Shown here: one piece after another, positions 1 to 10,272 of the stretch | Numbering within the stretch: the stretch's first letter is position 1 | Layout of the letters: every line of letters begins with the position of its first letter | Origin: Microbacterium sp. W4I4 | GTDB taxonomy: Bacteria > Actinomycetota > Actinomycetes > Actinomycetales > Microbacteriaceae | DNA length: 64,000 nucleotides | Assembly: GCF_030816235.1 (NCBI RefSeq) | Contig: NZ_JAUSXT010000001.1 | Coordinates: 1,364,001-1,428,000, forward strand | Direction: 5' to 3' | The notes under the pieces: generated by a model | What the model was told of the DNA's origin: nothing | Databases searched by the model: none | Seen by the model: only the letters and a program-made list of their open reading frames with translations | Made by a program: the position numbers and the translations under genes

Positions 1-54
1 TGCCTCCAGGCTAGGAGCGTTCGACTGTCACTTTCAATCAGCAACATGGATCAT

Positions 55-62
55 TTGCGCAA
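55..62 (+). promoter_or_regulatory. Possible autoregulatory site upstream of the AsnC/Lrp gene
   Basis: The 8-base perfect palindrome TTGCGCAA lies 42 bases before the regulator start codon, in one of the more AT-rich parts of the window. AsnC/Lrp proteins commonly bind short palindromes in their own promoters. No Shine-Dalgarno sequence precedes the ATG at 104, and a TACATT at 92-97 could be the -10 of a leaderless transcript. This is an inference from position and symmetry only. Confidence 0.3.
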
Positions 63-103
63 TTCACCCGACGTTCTGCGCACTGATCCAGTACATTCTG
101 ATC

Positions 104-535
104 ATGAGCATCCTCGATGACCTCGATCGCCGCCTGCTGTCGCTGCTGCGGGCGAACAGCCGCGAGTCGGTGGTGAACCTCGCGCGACGCCTCGGCGTCA
201 CGCGCGCGACGGTCGACAGTCGACTCAAGCGACTCGTCGACAGCGGCGTGATCGTGGGGTTCTCCGTGCGCGTGCGCGACCCTGCGGCAGCATCCGTCGT
301 CCGGGCGATCATGCTGATCGGCGTCGAAGGACGCAACACCCGCGACGTGATCCGCAGCCTGCGCGGGGTCCCGCAGATCGCCGCACTGCACACCACGAAC
401 GGCCGCTGGGACCTCGTCGCCGAGGTCAGCTGCGACAGCCTGACCTCGTTCGACGAGACCCTCGCCACGATCCGAGGCATCGACGGCATCCGCGACAGCG
501 AGACCAGCATCCTGCTGAGTTCTGCGACGGTGTGA
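104..535 (+). CDS. Lrp/AsnC family transcriptional regulator
   Basis: A 143-residue protein of the usual AsnC/Lrp length. Residues about 4-52 form the N-terminal winged helix-turn-helix (LDDLDRRLLSLL, then LARRLGVTRATVDSRLKRL). Residues about 65-140 form the RAM/ligand-binding domain, including the GRWDLVAEV strand that follows the hinge in this family. Such proteins sense amino acids or related metabolites and assemble as dimers or octamers. The natural target is often a divergent gene, which would lie left of the window and cannot be seen. The ATG at 104 starts directly on the HTH domain and has no clear ribosome-binding site, so translation may be leaderless. The ligand cannot be predicted. 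Confidence 0.85.
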   Translation: MSILDDLDRRLLSLLRANSRESVVNLARRLGVTRATVDSRLKRLVDSGVIVGFSVRVRDPAAASVVRAIMLIGVEGRNTRDVIRSLRGVPQIAALHTTNGRWDLVAEVSCDSLTSFDETLATIRGIDGIRDSETSILLSSATV

Positions 536-593
536 AACGGTGGCGGCGGGCGGTCGCTTCGCTCGCCCTCAGTTTCAGAGGCCGGGTCACCGC

Positions 594-635
594 GTTTCGA
601 CTCTTTCGGCTCCGCCGCCTTCGCTCAACGACCGG
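594..635. repeat. Degenerate intergenic repeat, copy A
   Basis: A non-coding stretch of the form TTTCGACTC, CGCC, TTCGCTCAACGACCGG. A second diverged copy lies at 6731-6769 (TTCGACTC, CTGCGCTCC, TCGCTCAGCAACCGG). Both sit beyond the 3' ends of leftward genes (purH and sucD). Similar sequences are, from memory, scattered through Microbacteriaceae intergenic regions. The rest of 536-763 has no convincing gene; reading frames there are short and arginine-rich. Confidence 0.4.
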
Positions 636-667
636 TTTGCGGCTCCGCAGGCTCCGCCGCTTTCAAG

Positions 668-780
668 GCCACTTCTTCCACTTCCTGGTCGCTGACGCTC
701 CAGGGGCCCCGCGCCCCCGAGGCTCGGGACAGCGCGAAGCGATGTTCCGAGTGGGGCGTGGGGTCAGTGGAAGAAGTGGC
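668..780. repeat. Inverted repeat copying the 3' end of purH
   Basis: Bases 668-682 (GCCACTTCTTCCACT) are the exact reverse complement of 766-780. The right arm is the last coding bases and stop region of purH and the left arm lies just beyond the gene. The 15-base arms are separated by 83 bases that can themselves form G/C hairpins. It may act in termination of the purN-purH transcript. Confidence 0.5.
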
Positions 781-2371
781 GCTCGCCGGTGAAGAACATC
801 GTCACGCCGGCCTTGCGGGCGGCATCCACGACCTCGCCGTCGCGCACCGACCCACCGGGCTGCACGATCGCCGTCACTCCGGCATCCAGCAGCACCTGAG
901 GGCCGTCCGCGAACGGGAAGAACGCGTCGGATGCCGCGACGGAACCGGCCGCGCGCTCACCGGCGCGCTCCACGGCCAGGCGGCACGAGTCGACCCGATT
1001 GACCTGCCCCATGCCGACGCCGACCGTGGCGTTGCCCTTGGCGAGCACGATGGCGTTGGACTTCACAGCGCGGCACGCCTTCCACGCGAAGATGAGGTTC
1101 TCCATCTCGGCGTCGTCCGGGCGCTCACCGGAGACGAGCTCCCAGTTCTTGGCGACCGAGACGATGTCGTCCGGGAAGCGGTCGGCGTCCTGCAGCAGCA
1201 GGCCTCCCGAGACCAGGCGCACGTCCATGCGCTCCTGCTGCCAGTCCTCGGGCAGCTTGAGCAGGCGCAGGTTCTTCTTGGCCTTGAAGACCTCGAGCGC
1301 GGCGGGCTCGAAGTCGGGGGCGACGATGACCTCGGTGAAGATGTCCTTGAGGTTCTCGGCCATCTTCAGTGTCACGGTGCCGTTCGCGGCGATCACGCCG
1401 CCGTAGGCGGAGACCGGGTCGCACTCGTGCGCGCGCAGGTGGGCGCTGGCGATCGGATCGAGTGCGTTCGGTGCTGTGGTCGCGATGCCGCAGGGGTTGG
1501 CGTGCTTGATGATCGCGACCGCGGGCAGGATCATGTCATAGGCGGCGCGCAGCGCGGCATCCGCGTCGACGTAGTTGTTGTACGACATCTCCTTGCCCTG
1601 CAGCTGCGCCGCCTGGGCGATGCCGTGGCCGCCGGCGCGGGTGTAGATGGCGGCGCGCTGGTGAGAGTTCTCGCCGTAGCGCAGCGTCTCGAGGCGCTCG
1701 GCCTTGATCGTCAGGTGCGCGGGCAGGTCGACGCCGTCGCTGAGCGTGCCCTCGGAGAACCACTGGGCGACGGCGGTGTCGTAGCTCGCGGTGTGCGAGA
1801 AGGCGCGGGCGGCGAGTTCGCGACGCTGCGCGAGATCGGTGCCGCCTGCGGCGACCGACTCGATGATCGCCGGGTACGACTCCGGCGAGACGACGATCGC
1901 GACGTTCGCATGATTCTTCGCGGCCGCGCGCACCATGGCGGGCCCGCCGATGTCGATCTGCTCGACGATGGCATCCGGCTCTGCGCCGGAGGCGACGGTC
2001 TCCACGAACGGGTACAGGTTGACGACGACGAGCTCGAACGGCTCGATCCCCAGATCGGCGAGCTGGCTCTCGTGGTCCTCCAGGCGCAGATCGGCGAGCA
2101 GTCCGCCGTGGATCTTCGGATGCAGGGTCTTCACGCGGCCTCCGAGCATCTCGGCGACGCCGGTGACGCTGGCGACATCGGTGACCTCGTGGCCCGCATC
2201 ACGGATTGTCTGGGCTGTCGATCCGGTGGAGACGATCTCGACGCCGGCAGCGGTGAGTGCCGCGGCGAGCTCGAGCAGGCCGGACTTGTCGCTCACCGAG
2301 ACGAGCGCGCGCCGGATCGGCACCAGGTCGCGGTGACGGTACAGCGAGGGATCGAGGCGAGGGCCGGCCAT
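764..2371 (-). CDS. purH: Bifunctional AICAR formyltransferase / IMP cyclohydrolase
   Basis: Catalyses the last two steps of de novo IMP synthesis in the cytosol: formylation of AICAR with 10-formyl-THF, then ring closure to IMP. The 535-residue protein is full length. The N-terminal MGS-like cyclohydrolase domain starts [20 protein letters not shown] and contains [13 protein letters not shown]. The C-terminal transformylase domain carries the Lys-His motif [12 protein letters not shown] and the late motif KSNAIVLAK. It lies 49 bases downstream of purN on the same strand, and perM lies just upstream of purN, so the three are probably one operon. The start is the ATG before [10 protein letters not shown]. 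Nothing is missing. Confidence 0.97.
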   Translation of the reverse strand: MAGPRLDPSLYRHRDLVPIRRALVSVSDKSGLLELAAALTAAGVEIVSTGSTAQTIRDAGHEVTDVASVTGVAEMLGGRVKTLHPKIHGGLLADLRLEDHESQLADLGIEPFELVVVNLYPFVETVASGAEPDAIVEQIDIGGPAMVRAAAKNHANVAIVVSPESYPAIIESVAAGGTDLAQRRELAARAFSHTASYDTAVAQWFSEGTLSDGVDLPAHLTIKAERLETLRYGENSHQRAAIYTRAGGHGIAQAAQLQGKEMSYNNYVDADAALRAAYDMILPAVAIIKHANPCGIATTAPNALDPIASAHLRAHECDPVSAYGGVIAANGTVTLKMAENLKDIFTEVIVAPDFEPAALEVFKAKKNLRLLKLPEDWQQERMDVRLVSGGLLLQDADRFPDDIVSVAKNWELVSGERPDDAEMENLIFAWKACRAVKSNAIVLAKGNATVGVGMGQVNRVDSCRLAVERAGERAAGSVAASDAFFPFADGPQVLLDAGVTAIVQPGGSVRDGEVVDAARKAGVTMFFTGERHFFH

Positions 2372-2420
2372 GATGATGCTCCTTCGTTCGTGCGTTCTGT
2401 GAGGGTGAGTGTCGAATGGG

Positions 2421-2996
2421 TCAGAGGGTGAGCTCGCCGGTGGCGATACGGCGCACCACGTCGATCAGCAGTCGCCGTTCGACGGGCTTGATGCGCTCGT
2501 GCAGGGTCGACTCGGTGTCGCCGGGCAGCACGGGGATGCGCTCCTGCGCGAGGAGCGGTCCGCTGTCGACGCCGTCGTCGACCACGATCACGCTGGCTCC
2601 GGTGCTGTCGACGCCGGCGGCCAGCGCATCGCGCACGCCGTGCGCTCCGGGGAACTCGGGCAGGTAAGCGGGGTGCGTGTTGATGATCCGGGGAGCGTAG
2701 CGCGCGACGAGCGACGCCGGCAGCAGGCGCATCAGCCCGCTGAGCACGATCAGATCGGGCTTCCACGCGTCCAACTGCTCCGCCAGCTCCTCACCCCAGG
2801 CCTCGCGGCTCGGGAACGCCGAGTAGGCCACGGTGAAGGTCGGAATGCCGAACTCCTCCGCATGGGCGAGTCCGTCCGCTTCCCGGTCGGCGCCGACCGC
2901 GATCACGCGCGCCGGGAAATCGGGGTGGGCGGCTGCTTCGAGCAGCGCCCGAAGGTTCGAGCCGGCACCTGAGATGAGAACCGCGACCGTCAGCAC
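2421..2996 (-). CDS. purN: Phosphoribosylglycinamide formyltransferase
   Basis: Transfers a formyl group from 10-formyl-THF to GAR, the third step of purine synthesis. The 191-residue protein has the N-terminal nucleotide-binding loop [16 protein letters not shown], the catalytic His region [15 protein letters not shown], and the downstream Asp-bearing segment [17 protein letters not shown]. Length is normal for the monofunctional enzyme. It starts 4 bases after the stop of perM and is followed by purH, an arrangement I recall also from M. tuberculosis. The unit therefore probably expresses steps 3, 9 and 10 of the pathway together. Confidence 0.96.
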   Translation of the reverse strand: MLTVAVLISGAGSNLRALLEAAAHPDFPARVIAVGADREADGLAHAEEFGIPTFTVAYSAFPSREAWGEELAEQLDAWKPDLIVLSGLMRLLPASLVARYAPRIINTHPAYLPEFPGAHGVRDALAAGVDSTGASVIVVDDGVDSGPLLAQERIPVLPGDTESTLHERIKPVERRLLIDVVRRIATGELTL

Positions 2997-3000
2997 CCGG

Positions 3001-4269
3001 TCAGTCTACCGGCGTCGCGAGGGCCGCCATCTCTTCATTCCACCGGTCGGTGCGCTCCTCGGCCAGCTCGTCGTGATGGCGCGGAGCGAGCATGAGGATG
3101 CCGCATCCGATCAGCACTTCGACACCAACGGCCAGTGCGAACCAGCCGATGGGAGGGCCCGTGTCGGCGAGCCGGCCCGGGCCGATGGAACCGGATGCCA
3201 GCAGGGCGGCCAGCGCCGCGACGCCGGCGGACACGGCGGAGATCCCGACGCTGATGGCCGCGCGCGGACCGATGTCTGTGCCCGTGCGCTCCCAGACCAG
3301 CCGTGAGCGGACCATCCAGCCCGCGAGTGCGCCGCAGGCGATGGGCAGCAGCACCGAGACCAGCATCCACATCGACGAGTTCTCGGGCACGAGTCCGAGC
3401 ACCGGGATTCCGGGGATGACTCCGAGTTCGGTGCCCGCGGGCGAGACCGAGGTGCCGGTGCCGAGCGCGAAGCCGGGCCCGGCCAGCCAGCTCGCCGACC
3501 AGACGAGCAGGGTGGGCAGGTAGATGAGGTGCGCGAGTGTCAGCATCCCGGCGCCCAGCACGTCGACGCGCGCCGCCTCGAAAAGGGCGATCACCTCTCC
3601 CCCGCGCAGGAGTGTCATGACCGCGACGCCGAGAGCGGCGACGCCGGTGAGGGCGACGACCGCGACAGCAGCACCGCGCAGGGACTCCGGCAGCACGGGA
3701 GCCCAGTCGCCCCAGCCGTCGACGAGATCGTGCAGCCGATCGATGATGCCGCCGTCGCCGTCCGACCAGGCGTGCGTGACCGCACCGATCAGGAGACCTG
3801 CGAGATACACGGCGGACGGGATGAGGATGGCGGCCCACTGCGGGGCCCGCAGTGCGTCGGACTGGGCCGTCAGACCGACCAGGCCGGCGATCAGCGCGAA
3901 TCCGACCGCGCCCGAGAGGACACCGGTGAGCCAGGCTCCGGCGATCGCTGCGCGCCTGCCCGAGCGGGCGGCGAAGATCACGGTGAACAGCAGGAGCGCG
4001 AGCGGCGGAACCGAGAGTCCGAAGCTCGCCGCTTCCTTCGGGATGCCGAGGTTCGCGAGCACGGCATCCGGCAGCGACACCACGAGGGGCACTCCGTGCC
4101 CGAACTGCCAGAGGGTGCCGCTGATGGGCCAGAGGGAGCCCCAATCGGCGCCGACGCCGAAGGCAAGAACCCACAGCAGGGTGAACGGCGCGAGCACGGC
4201 GGCGAGCCCCACGGCGGCCGCGATCGCGGCGTCGAGTGCGGCGAGGAGCACGACAGTGACACGTTGCAT
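3001..4269 (-). CDS. perM: DUF6350 family membrane protein (PerM-like)
   Basis: A 422-residue multi-pass membrane protein with roughly ten hydrophobic segments, beginning [20 protein letters not shown] and ending before a charged cytoplasmic tail with [17 protein letters not shown]. It matches the actinobacterial DUF6350 family; the M. tuberculosis member PerM is linked to cell division and persistence and sits directly upstream of purN. The same position here, with a 4-base gap to purN, is the strongest argument for the name. The molecular activity is unknown. It is transcribed divergently from the NCS2 permease across a 92-base gap. Confidence 0.8.
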   Translation of the reverse strand: MQRVTVVLLAALDAAIAAAVGLAAVLAPFTLLWVLAFGVGADWGSLWPISGTLWQFGHGVPLVVSLPDAVLANLGIPKEAASFGLSVPPLALLLFTVIFAARSGRRAAIAGAWLTGVLSGAVGFALIAGLVGLTAQSDALRAPQWAAILIPSAVYLAGLLIGAVTHAWSDGDGGIIDRLHDLVDGWGDWAPVLPESLRGAAVAVVALTGVAALGVAVMTLLRGGEVIALFEAARVDVLGAGMLTLAHLIYLPTLLVWSASWLAGPGFALGTGTSVSPAGTELGVIPGIPVLGLVPENSSMWMLVSVLLPIACGALAGWMVRSRLVWERTGTDIGPRAAISVGISAVSAGVAALAALLASGSIGPGRLADTGPPIGWFALAVGVEVLIGCGILMLAPRHHDELAEERTDRWNEEMAALATPVD

Positions 4270-4361
4270 GACCTCTCGAGCCTACGATGCGCATCCGACA
4301 CCTCGATGGAGGCCGCGCGAGAGGGCCCGGACGCGATAGATTCTCCAGCGGAGGTCTCCCG

Positions 4362-5772
4362 ATGACAACAGCCCCTGCGCACCCCGACACCGAGCCGCGT
4401 AACGCGCTCGACCGCTACTTCGAGATCACGAAGCGAGGATCGAGCTTCGGCGCCGAGATCCGCGGCGGGCTCGTCACGTTCGTGACGATGGCCTACATCG
4501 TGATCCTGAACCCGATCATCCTGTCCACCCCCGATGTCGCGGGCAACGTGCTCGACGGCGGGGCCGTCGCCGCCGCCACCGCGCTCACGGCGGGTGTCAT
4601 GACGCTGCTCTTCGGCCTGATCACACGCCTGCCGTTCGCCTTCGCCGCCGGCCTCGGCATCAACGCGTACCTCGCGTTCTCGGTGGTCGGCAGCGTGACC
4701 TGGCCGGAGGCGATGGCCCTGGTCGTGATCAACGGTGCGGTCATCGTGCTGCTGGCCGCCACCGGACTGCGAAAGATGATCTTCGACGCCGTGCCGGTGC
4801 AGCTCAAGCTGGCGATCACGGTCGGCATCGGCCTGTTCATCGCCTTCATCGGCTTCGTGAACGCCGGTTTCGTCACGTCCACCGGAAACCCGTCCCCGCC
4901 GATCGACCTCGGTGTCGGCGGCTCCGTGGCCACCATCCCGACGCTGATGTTCGTCGTCACGCTGCTCATCGGCGGCGTGCTGATGGCGGTGCGCGCCAAG
5001 GGCGCCATCCTCATCGCGCTGGTCGCGGGAACGCTGCTCTCCGCCATCATCGCCGCGATCTGGCCGAAGGCCGGATTCGCCTTCGACTTCTCCGGCGGCA
5101 TCGTCGGCGTGCCCGACCTGAGCCTGATCGGTCAGGTCGACTTCGGCTTCGACCTCGGCCGGGTCTCGGTCGTCGCGCTGATCATGATCGTCTTCACGCT
5201 GATCTTCTCGAACTTCTTCGACGCGATGGGCACCATGACGGGCCTGGCTGAAGAGGCCGGCCTGGCTGACAAGAAGGGCGACTTCCCGCGCATCAAGTCG
5301 GCGCTGGTCGTGGAGGGCGTCGGCGCGATCGTCGGCGGCGGAACGTCGTCGTCGTCCGCGACGGTGTTCGTGGAGTCGGGTTCGGGCATCGGCGAGGGAG
5401 CCCGCACGGGCTTCGCGACCTCGGTCACCGGCGTCCTGTTCCTGCTGGCGATGTTCTTCACACCCCTCACCGCACTGGTGCCGAGCGCCATCGCGGCGCG
5501 CAGCACTCGTGCTCGTCGGTGCGCTGATGCTCGCGCAGATCAAGAACATCGACTTCAGCGACTTCCGCGTGCTGCTGCCGGTGTTCCTCACCGCCACCGT
5601 GATGCCGATGACGTACTCGATCGCCAACGGCATCGGCGCCGGCTTCGTCAGCTGGATCGTCGTGAACGCGCTCTCCGGGCGCGCGAAGACCATCCACCCG
5701 CTGCTGTGGATCGTCGGCGTCGGCTTCGTGCTGTTCTTCGCCCGCGGGCCGATCTCGGCGCTGTTCGCCTGA
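4362..5772 (+). pseudogene. NCS2 family purine/xanthine permease, single-base frameshift
   Basis: An AzgA-like NCS2 proton-coupled nucleobase permease. The first part (from MTTAPAHPDTEPRNALDRYF) carries the family hallmarks: the RGGLVTFVTMAYIVILNP start, the FAAGLGINAYLAF helix, the FSNFFDAMGTMTG motif and a GGGTSSSSATVFVESGSG motif. After PLTALVPSAIAAR, near 5488-5503, the frame changes by one base and resumes as AALVLVGALMLAQIKNIDF through the final helices to the stop at 5772. The whole span is a multiple of three plus one, so one base is extra. Removing it gives an intact protein of about 469 residues, so a sequencing error is likely. GGAGG lies 8 bases before the start. It faces away from the purine operon, fitting nucleobase salvage. 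Confidence 0.85.
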
Positions 5773-5802
5773 TCACCGCGTCGGAGGAGGGGTCGGATGC
5801 CT

Positions 5803-5884
5803 TGCATCCGGCCCTTTCTGCGTGTCCGGCCCCTTCTTCGTGTCCGGCCGCTTCTTCGTGACCGGGCCCTTCTTCGTGTCCGGG
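5803..5884. repeat. 18-bp tandem repeat, about 4.5 units
   Basis: Units of the form CGTGTCCGGCCCCTTCTT repeat with few changes at 5821-5838, 5839-5856 and 5857-5874, preceded by a weaker unit at 5803-5820 and followed by a partial one. The array fills most of the 144-base gap between the convergent NCS2 permease and methyltransferase genes. Its position could fit a transcriptional barrier, but it lacks a strong hairpin. Confidence 0.8.
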
Positions 5885-5916
5885 CACCGGCGTGGCGGGC
5901 CGTCCAGCGATGGCTG

Positions 5917-6540
5917 TCAGGCGATGGCCGAGCCCGCAATGAGCGGCTCCACCGTGCCGAGAACCCCGGGAGCCCGCATCCGCTCCACCTCGACGGAGGC
6001 GAACCCGGCCGCCTGGATCGAGGCGGCCGTGTCCCGGTGCGGGTCGCAGCCGTGATCGATCAACCGGGACAGCGGCGCGTAGAACGACTGAATCCATGAT
6101 GTCCAGGTGCCCCGATCCGCAGCGACGTGCTCGAAGAACACCAGCGCGCCGCCCGGTCGCAGCACGCGGCGCACCTCGTCCAGCGTCCGGGCAGGATCGC
6201 GCACCGAGCACAGCACGGTGGAGGCGATCACGGCATCCACGGACGCGCTCTCCAACGGGATGTCCTCCGCAGACGCCGTGAGCAGCCGGGAGCTCCGACG
6301 GGCGAGCCGCACCCGCAGCGCAGGATCGACGCGGCGCCTGGGTTCCAGCGCGATCCAGTCGACTCCGGGAGCGAGATGGTCGGCGGCGATCCCGGATCCG
6401 GCGCCGAGATCGAGCACGATCCCGCGCAGCTTCGGCAACGCGGAAGCGCGCCAGCGCCTGTGAAGTTCCGTCGTGGACATGTCACCGGGCACCCACTCAG
6501 GATAGGTGGGTTCCGCGCGAAGGGGGAAGCCCCCGGCCAT
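5917..6540 (-). CDS. Class I SAM-dependent methyltransferase, UbiE/Methyltransf_11 type
   Basis: A 207-residue protein with a Rossmann methyltransferase core. Motif I is VLDLGAGSGIAADHL near residue 40, the acidic motif II follows in the WIALEPRRR strand, and the post-II region reads DAVIASTVLCSVRDPARTL, then RRVLRPGGALVFFEHV, typical of small-molecule methyltransferases. A substrate cannot be named. It lies alone, convergent with the NCS2 permease and downstream of sucD, from which it is separated by a hairpin terminator and a long inverted repeat. The ATG at 6540 is the first plausible start; a second Met at residue 21 (MSTTELHRRW) is an alternative. Confidence 0.85.
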   Translation of the reverse strand: MAGGFPLRAEPTYPEWVPGDMSTTELHRRWRASALPKLRGIVLDLGAGSGIAADHLAPGVDWIALEPRRRVDPALRVRLARRSSRLLTASAEDIPLESASVDAVIASTVLCSVRDPARTLDEVRRVLRPGGALVFFEHVAADRGTWTSWIQSFYAPLSRLIDHGCDPHRDTAASIQAAGFASVEVERMRAPGVLGTVEPLIAGSAIA

Positions 6541-6623
6541 CGTCTCTGAAGGAGGCTCGCGCTTCTGAAGGACGTTCCGGCGCGCAGCATCCTTCAGACC
6601 TGCAGAAGTCCTTCAGACGCGAG
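6541..6623. repeat. Long imperfect intergenic palindrome (family member)
   Basis: Left arm 6541-6574 and right arm 6588-6623 are imperfect reverse complements around a 13-base loop. Each arm has two copies of a short motif: TGAAGGAGG and TGAAGGACG on the left, ATCCTTCAG and GTCCTTCAG on the right. The outer ends (CTCGCGCTTCTGAAGGAC against GTCCTTCAGACGCGAG) also pair well. The element sits immediately upstream of the methyltransferase start, so it would be in that gene's leader. See the related elements at 11726, 12852, 18226, 27932, 37130, 50363 and 59234. Confidence 0.6.
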
Positions 6624-6666
6624 GGCGGACGGCAGACGGATGCCGCGGAGCAGCCCCGGGCATGAA

Positions 6667-6696
6667 GAAGGCCCCGGGGTGGAGCCCAGGGCCTTC
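6667..6696 (-). terminator. Hairpin terminator of sucC-sucD
   Basis: GAAGGCCC at 6667-6674 pairs perfectly with GGGCCTTC at 6689-6696 across a 14-base loop. It lies about 90 bases beyond the sucD stop on the minus strand. There is no strong U-run, as is common in actinobacteria. Confidence 0.6.
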
Positions 6697-6730
6697 GTCG
6701 TACAGCTTAGCTCAGATCAGAGCGCCTCGT

Positions 6731-6769
6731 ACTTCGACTCGTCGCTGCGCTCCTCGCTCAGCAACCGGG
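6731..6769. repeat. Degenerate intergenic repeat, copy B
   Basis: Counterpart of the element at 594-635: TTCGACTC near the start and TCGCTCAGCAACCGG at the end. It lies in the 3' flank of sucD between the stop codon and the hairpin terminator. Confidence 0.4.
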
Positions 6770-6786
6770 CCGAAGTCGCTCCGCGA

Positions 6787-8878
<2,092 letters not shown>

Positions 8879-8930
8879 GTGCAGTCCTTCGCTGGTTGCG
8901 GCGGGTGGGACGCGACAGTTCTGTCGGGTT

Positions 8931-8947
8931 GTCGAAGTCGATTCGAC
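8931..8947. promoter_or_regulatory. Possible TetR operator
   Basis: A 6-base inverted repeat, GTCGAA then 5 bases then TTCGAC, in the divergent gap between sucC and the TetR-type regulator. TetR proteins usually bind such dyads beside their own genes. It is short and could be chance. Confidence 0.3.
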
Positions 8948-9009
8948 CCGATCACCAAGCCTACTACCGCTGACGACACGACCCGAACGGCCGGGGCTAG
9001 GCTTCCTCT

Positions 9010-9669
9010 ATGCAGTCCTCCGCATCCCCGCGCACCGGTGTCGTCGCAGCAGCGCTCGAGCTGTTCGCCGCTCAGGGGTTCGACGCGACCTCGGTCGAGC
9101 AGATCGCGAAGGCCGCCGGCGTCTCGCGCTCGACCTTCTTCCGTCAGTTCGGGGGCAAGGAGGACGTGGTCTTCACCGACCACGAAGTCATGCTGGACGA
9201 ACTGCGTGCATTCCTCGACCAGCCGCATGACGATCCCTGGCTGGCCGTGTGCGAGGCATCCGAACTGGTCTTCGGACATTTCGCCCGCGACCCGGAGCTC
9301 GCTCGGCGCCGCTACGAGATCGTGCGCGAGGTCCCCGAGCTGCGCGACCGCGAGATCGTGACCGTCTTCCGCTACGAGCGCCTGTTCGACGAGTACCTGC
9401 GGCAGTCCCTGCCCGGCATCGATCCGATCGACGCGGTCGGGTTCTCGGCGCTCGTCACCGCTGTGCACAATCACGTGCTGCGACAGCTGCTGCGCGGGAA
9501 CCGCGTGCCCGTCTCCACGCTGCGCACGGCGATGCAGGATGTGCTGCGCCGCTACGGCGTGCACCCGGACGGGTCGGATGCCGCGTCCGATGACGTCGTG
9601 GTCGCGGTCTTCCCGCGTTCGATGCCGATCGCCGAGATCTCCCGGCGGGTTCAGGCCGAGCTGTCCTGA
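9010..9669 (+). CDS. TetR/AcrR family transcriptional regulator
   Basis: A 219-residue regulator. The N-terminal HTH is clear: VVAAALELFAAQGFDATSVE then IAKAAGVSRSTFFRQFGGKE (about residues 10-50). The C-terminal two thirds is a helical ligand domain of the TetR type with no recognisable effector signature. A TAGGCT box about 13 bases before the ATG and no Shine-Dalgarno suggest a leaderless mRNA. It is divergent from sucC. The effector is unknown. Confidence 0.85.
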   Translation: MQSSASPRTGVVAAALELFAAQGFDATSVEQIAKAAGVSRSTFFRQFGGKEDVVFTDHEVMLDELRAFLDQPHDDPWLAVCEASELVFGHFARDPELARRRYEIVREVPELRDREIVTVFRYERLFDEYLRQSLPGIDPIDAVGFSALVTAVHNHVLRQLLRGNRVPVSTLRTAMQDVLRRYGVHPDGSDAASDDVVVAVFPRSMPIAEISRRVQAELS

Positions 9670-9714
9670 GCCGCGGCTGGTCCGCCTGATCTGTGGATCA
9701 GGCGGACACCGTGA

Positions 9715-10206
9715 TCACTCGTCGCAGCCGCAGCCACCCGACGGCGTCTTCACCATGAAGCACACGTCGCAGACGCCGTAGTCGCGCTCCTCCTTCGGCG
9801 TGGCCTTCGGGGTGCGCGTCGCGGCTGCCGGCTTGGCTGTGCGCGGCGTCGTCTTGCGCTTGGCGGCGGTCGTCGCGGACGGGAGCGCGCTGGGCTGGGT
9901 CACGTAGAAGAACGGCGCGCGTCCTTCGCTGGCCAGCAGCGGCAGCGCGTGGCCACTGATGAGGACCTGCTCGTCCTCGGTGAATCCGTTGATGTAGGTG
10001 CGACCGATGTGCAGCGGTGCGCCGTCGCGGCGCAGAGCCTCGATGTAGCGACCGCGGTCGATGAAGCTCGTGACGCCGACGGCATCCGAGACGGCGCCGA
10101 CGAACTCGTGGTTCTCGGCGGGGAGCCGGTGCGCACGCAGCGCCTCGGCGAGGGATCGGTAGGGGCGGGAGGTTCCAGTGGGGGTCGGCCCCTGAGGTTC
10201 GTTCAT
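9715..10206 (-). CDS. Conserved hypothetical protein with C-terminal Cys cluster
   Basis: A 163-residue protein I cannot assign to a named family. It starts MNEPQGPTPTGTSRPYRSL. Residues about 20-95 look like a compact globular domain (VTSFIDRGRYIEALRRDG, THIG-like turn, DEQVLISGHALPLL). A basic Ala/Lys/Thr/Pro-rich linker follows (ATTAAKRKTTPRTAKPAAAT). The last 20 residues contain CDVC, then GGCGC, four cysteines that could bind zinc. The frame stays open far upstream, but that part overlaps the opposite-strand oxidoreductase and is not credible. It is divergent from the FAD oxidoreductase and convergent with the TetR gene. Confidence 0.6.
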   Translation of the reverse strand: MNEPQGPTPTGTSRPYRSLAEALRAHRLPAENHEFVGAVSDAVGVTSFIDRGRYIEALRRDGAPLHIGRTYINGFTEDEQVLISGHALPLLASEGRAPFFYVTQPSALPSATTAAKRKTTPRTAKPAAATRTPKATPKEERDYGVCDVCFMVKTPSGGCGCDE

Positions 10207-10272
10207 CACTTCAATCCTCTCACCCGCGGGGTCCCACCGGTCACCAGGATGCGTTCGTGGAACACTGGAGGC

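Noticed and set aside
3978..5939. A 653-codon open frame on the minus strand across the NCS2 permease
   Set aside because: Its sequence is low-complexity and charged and lacks any motif; the permease on the plus strand has strong family features.
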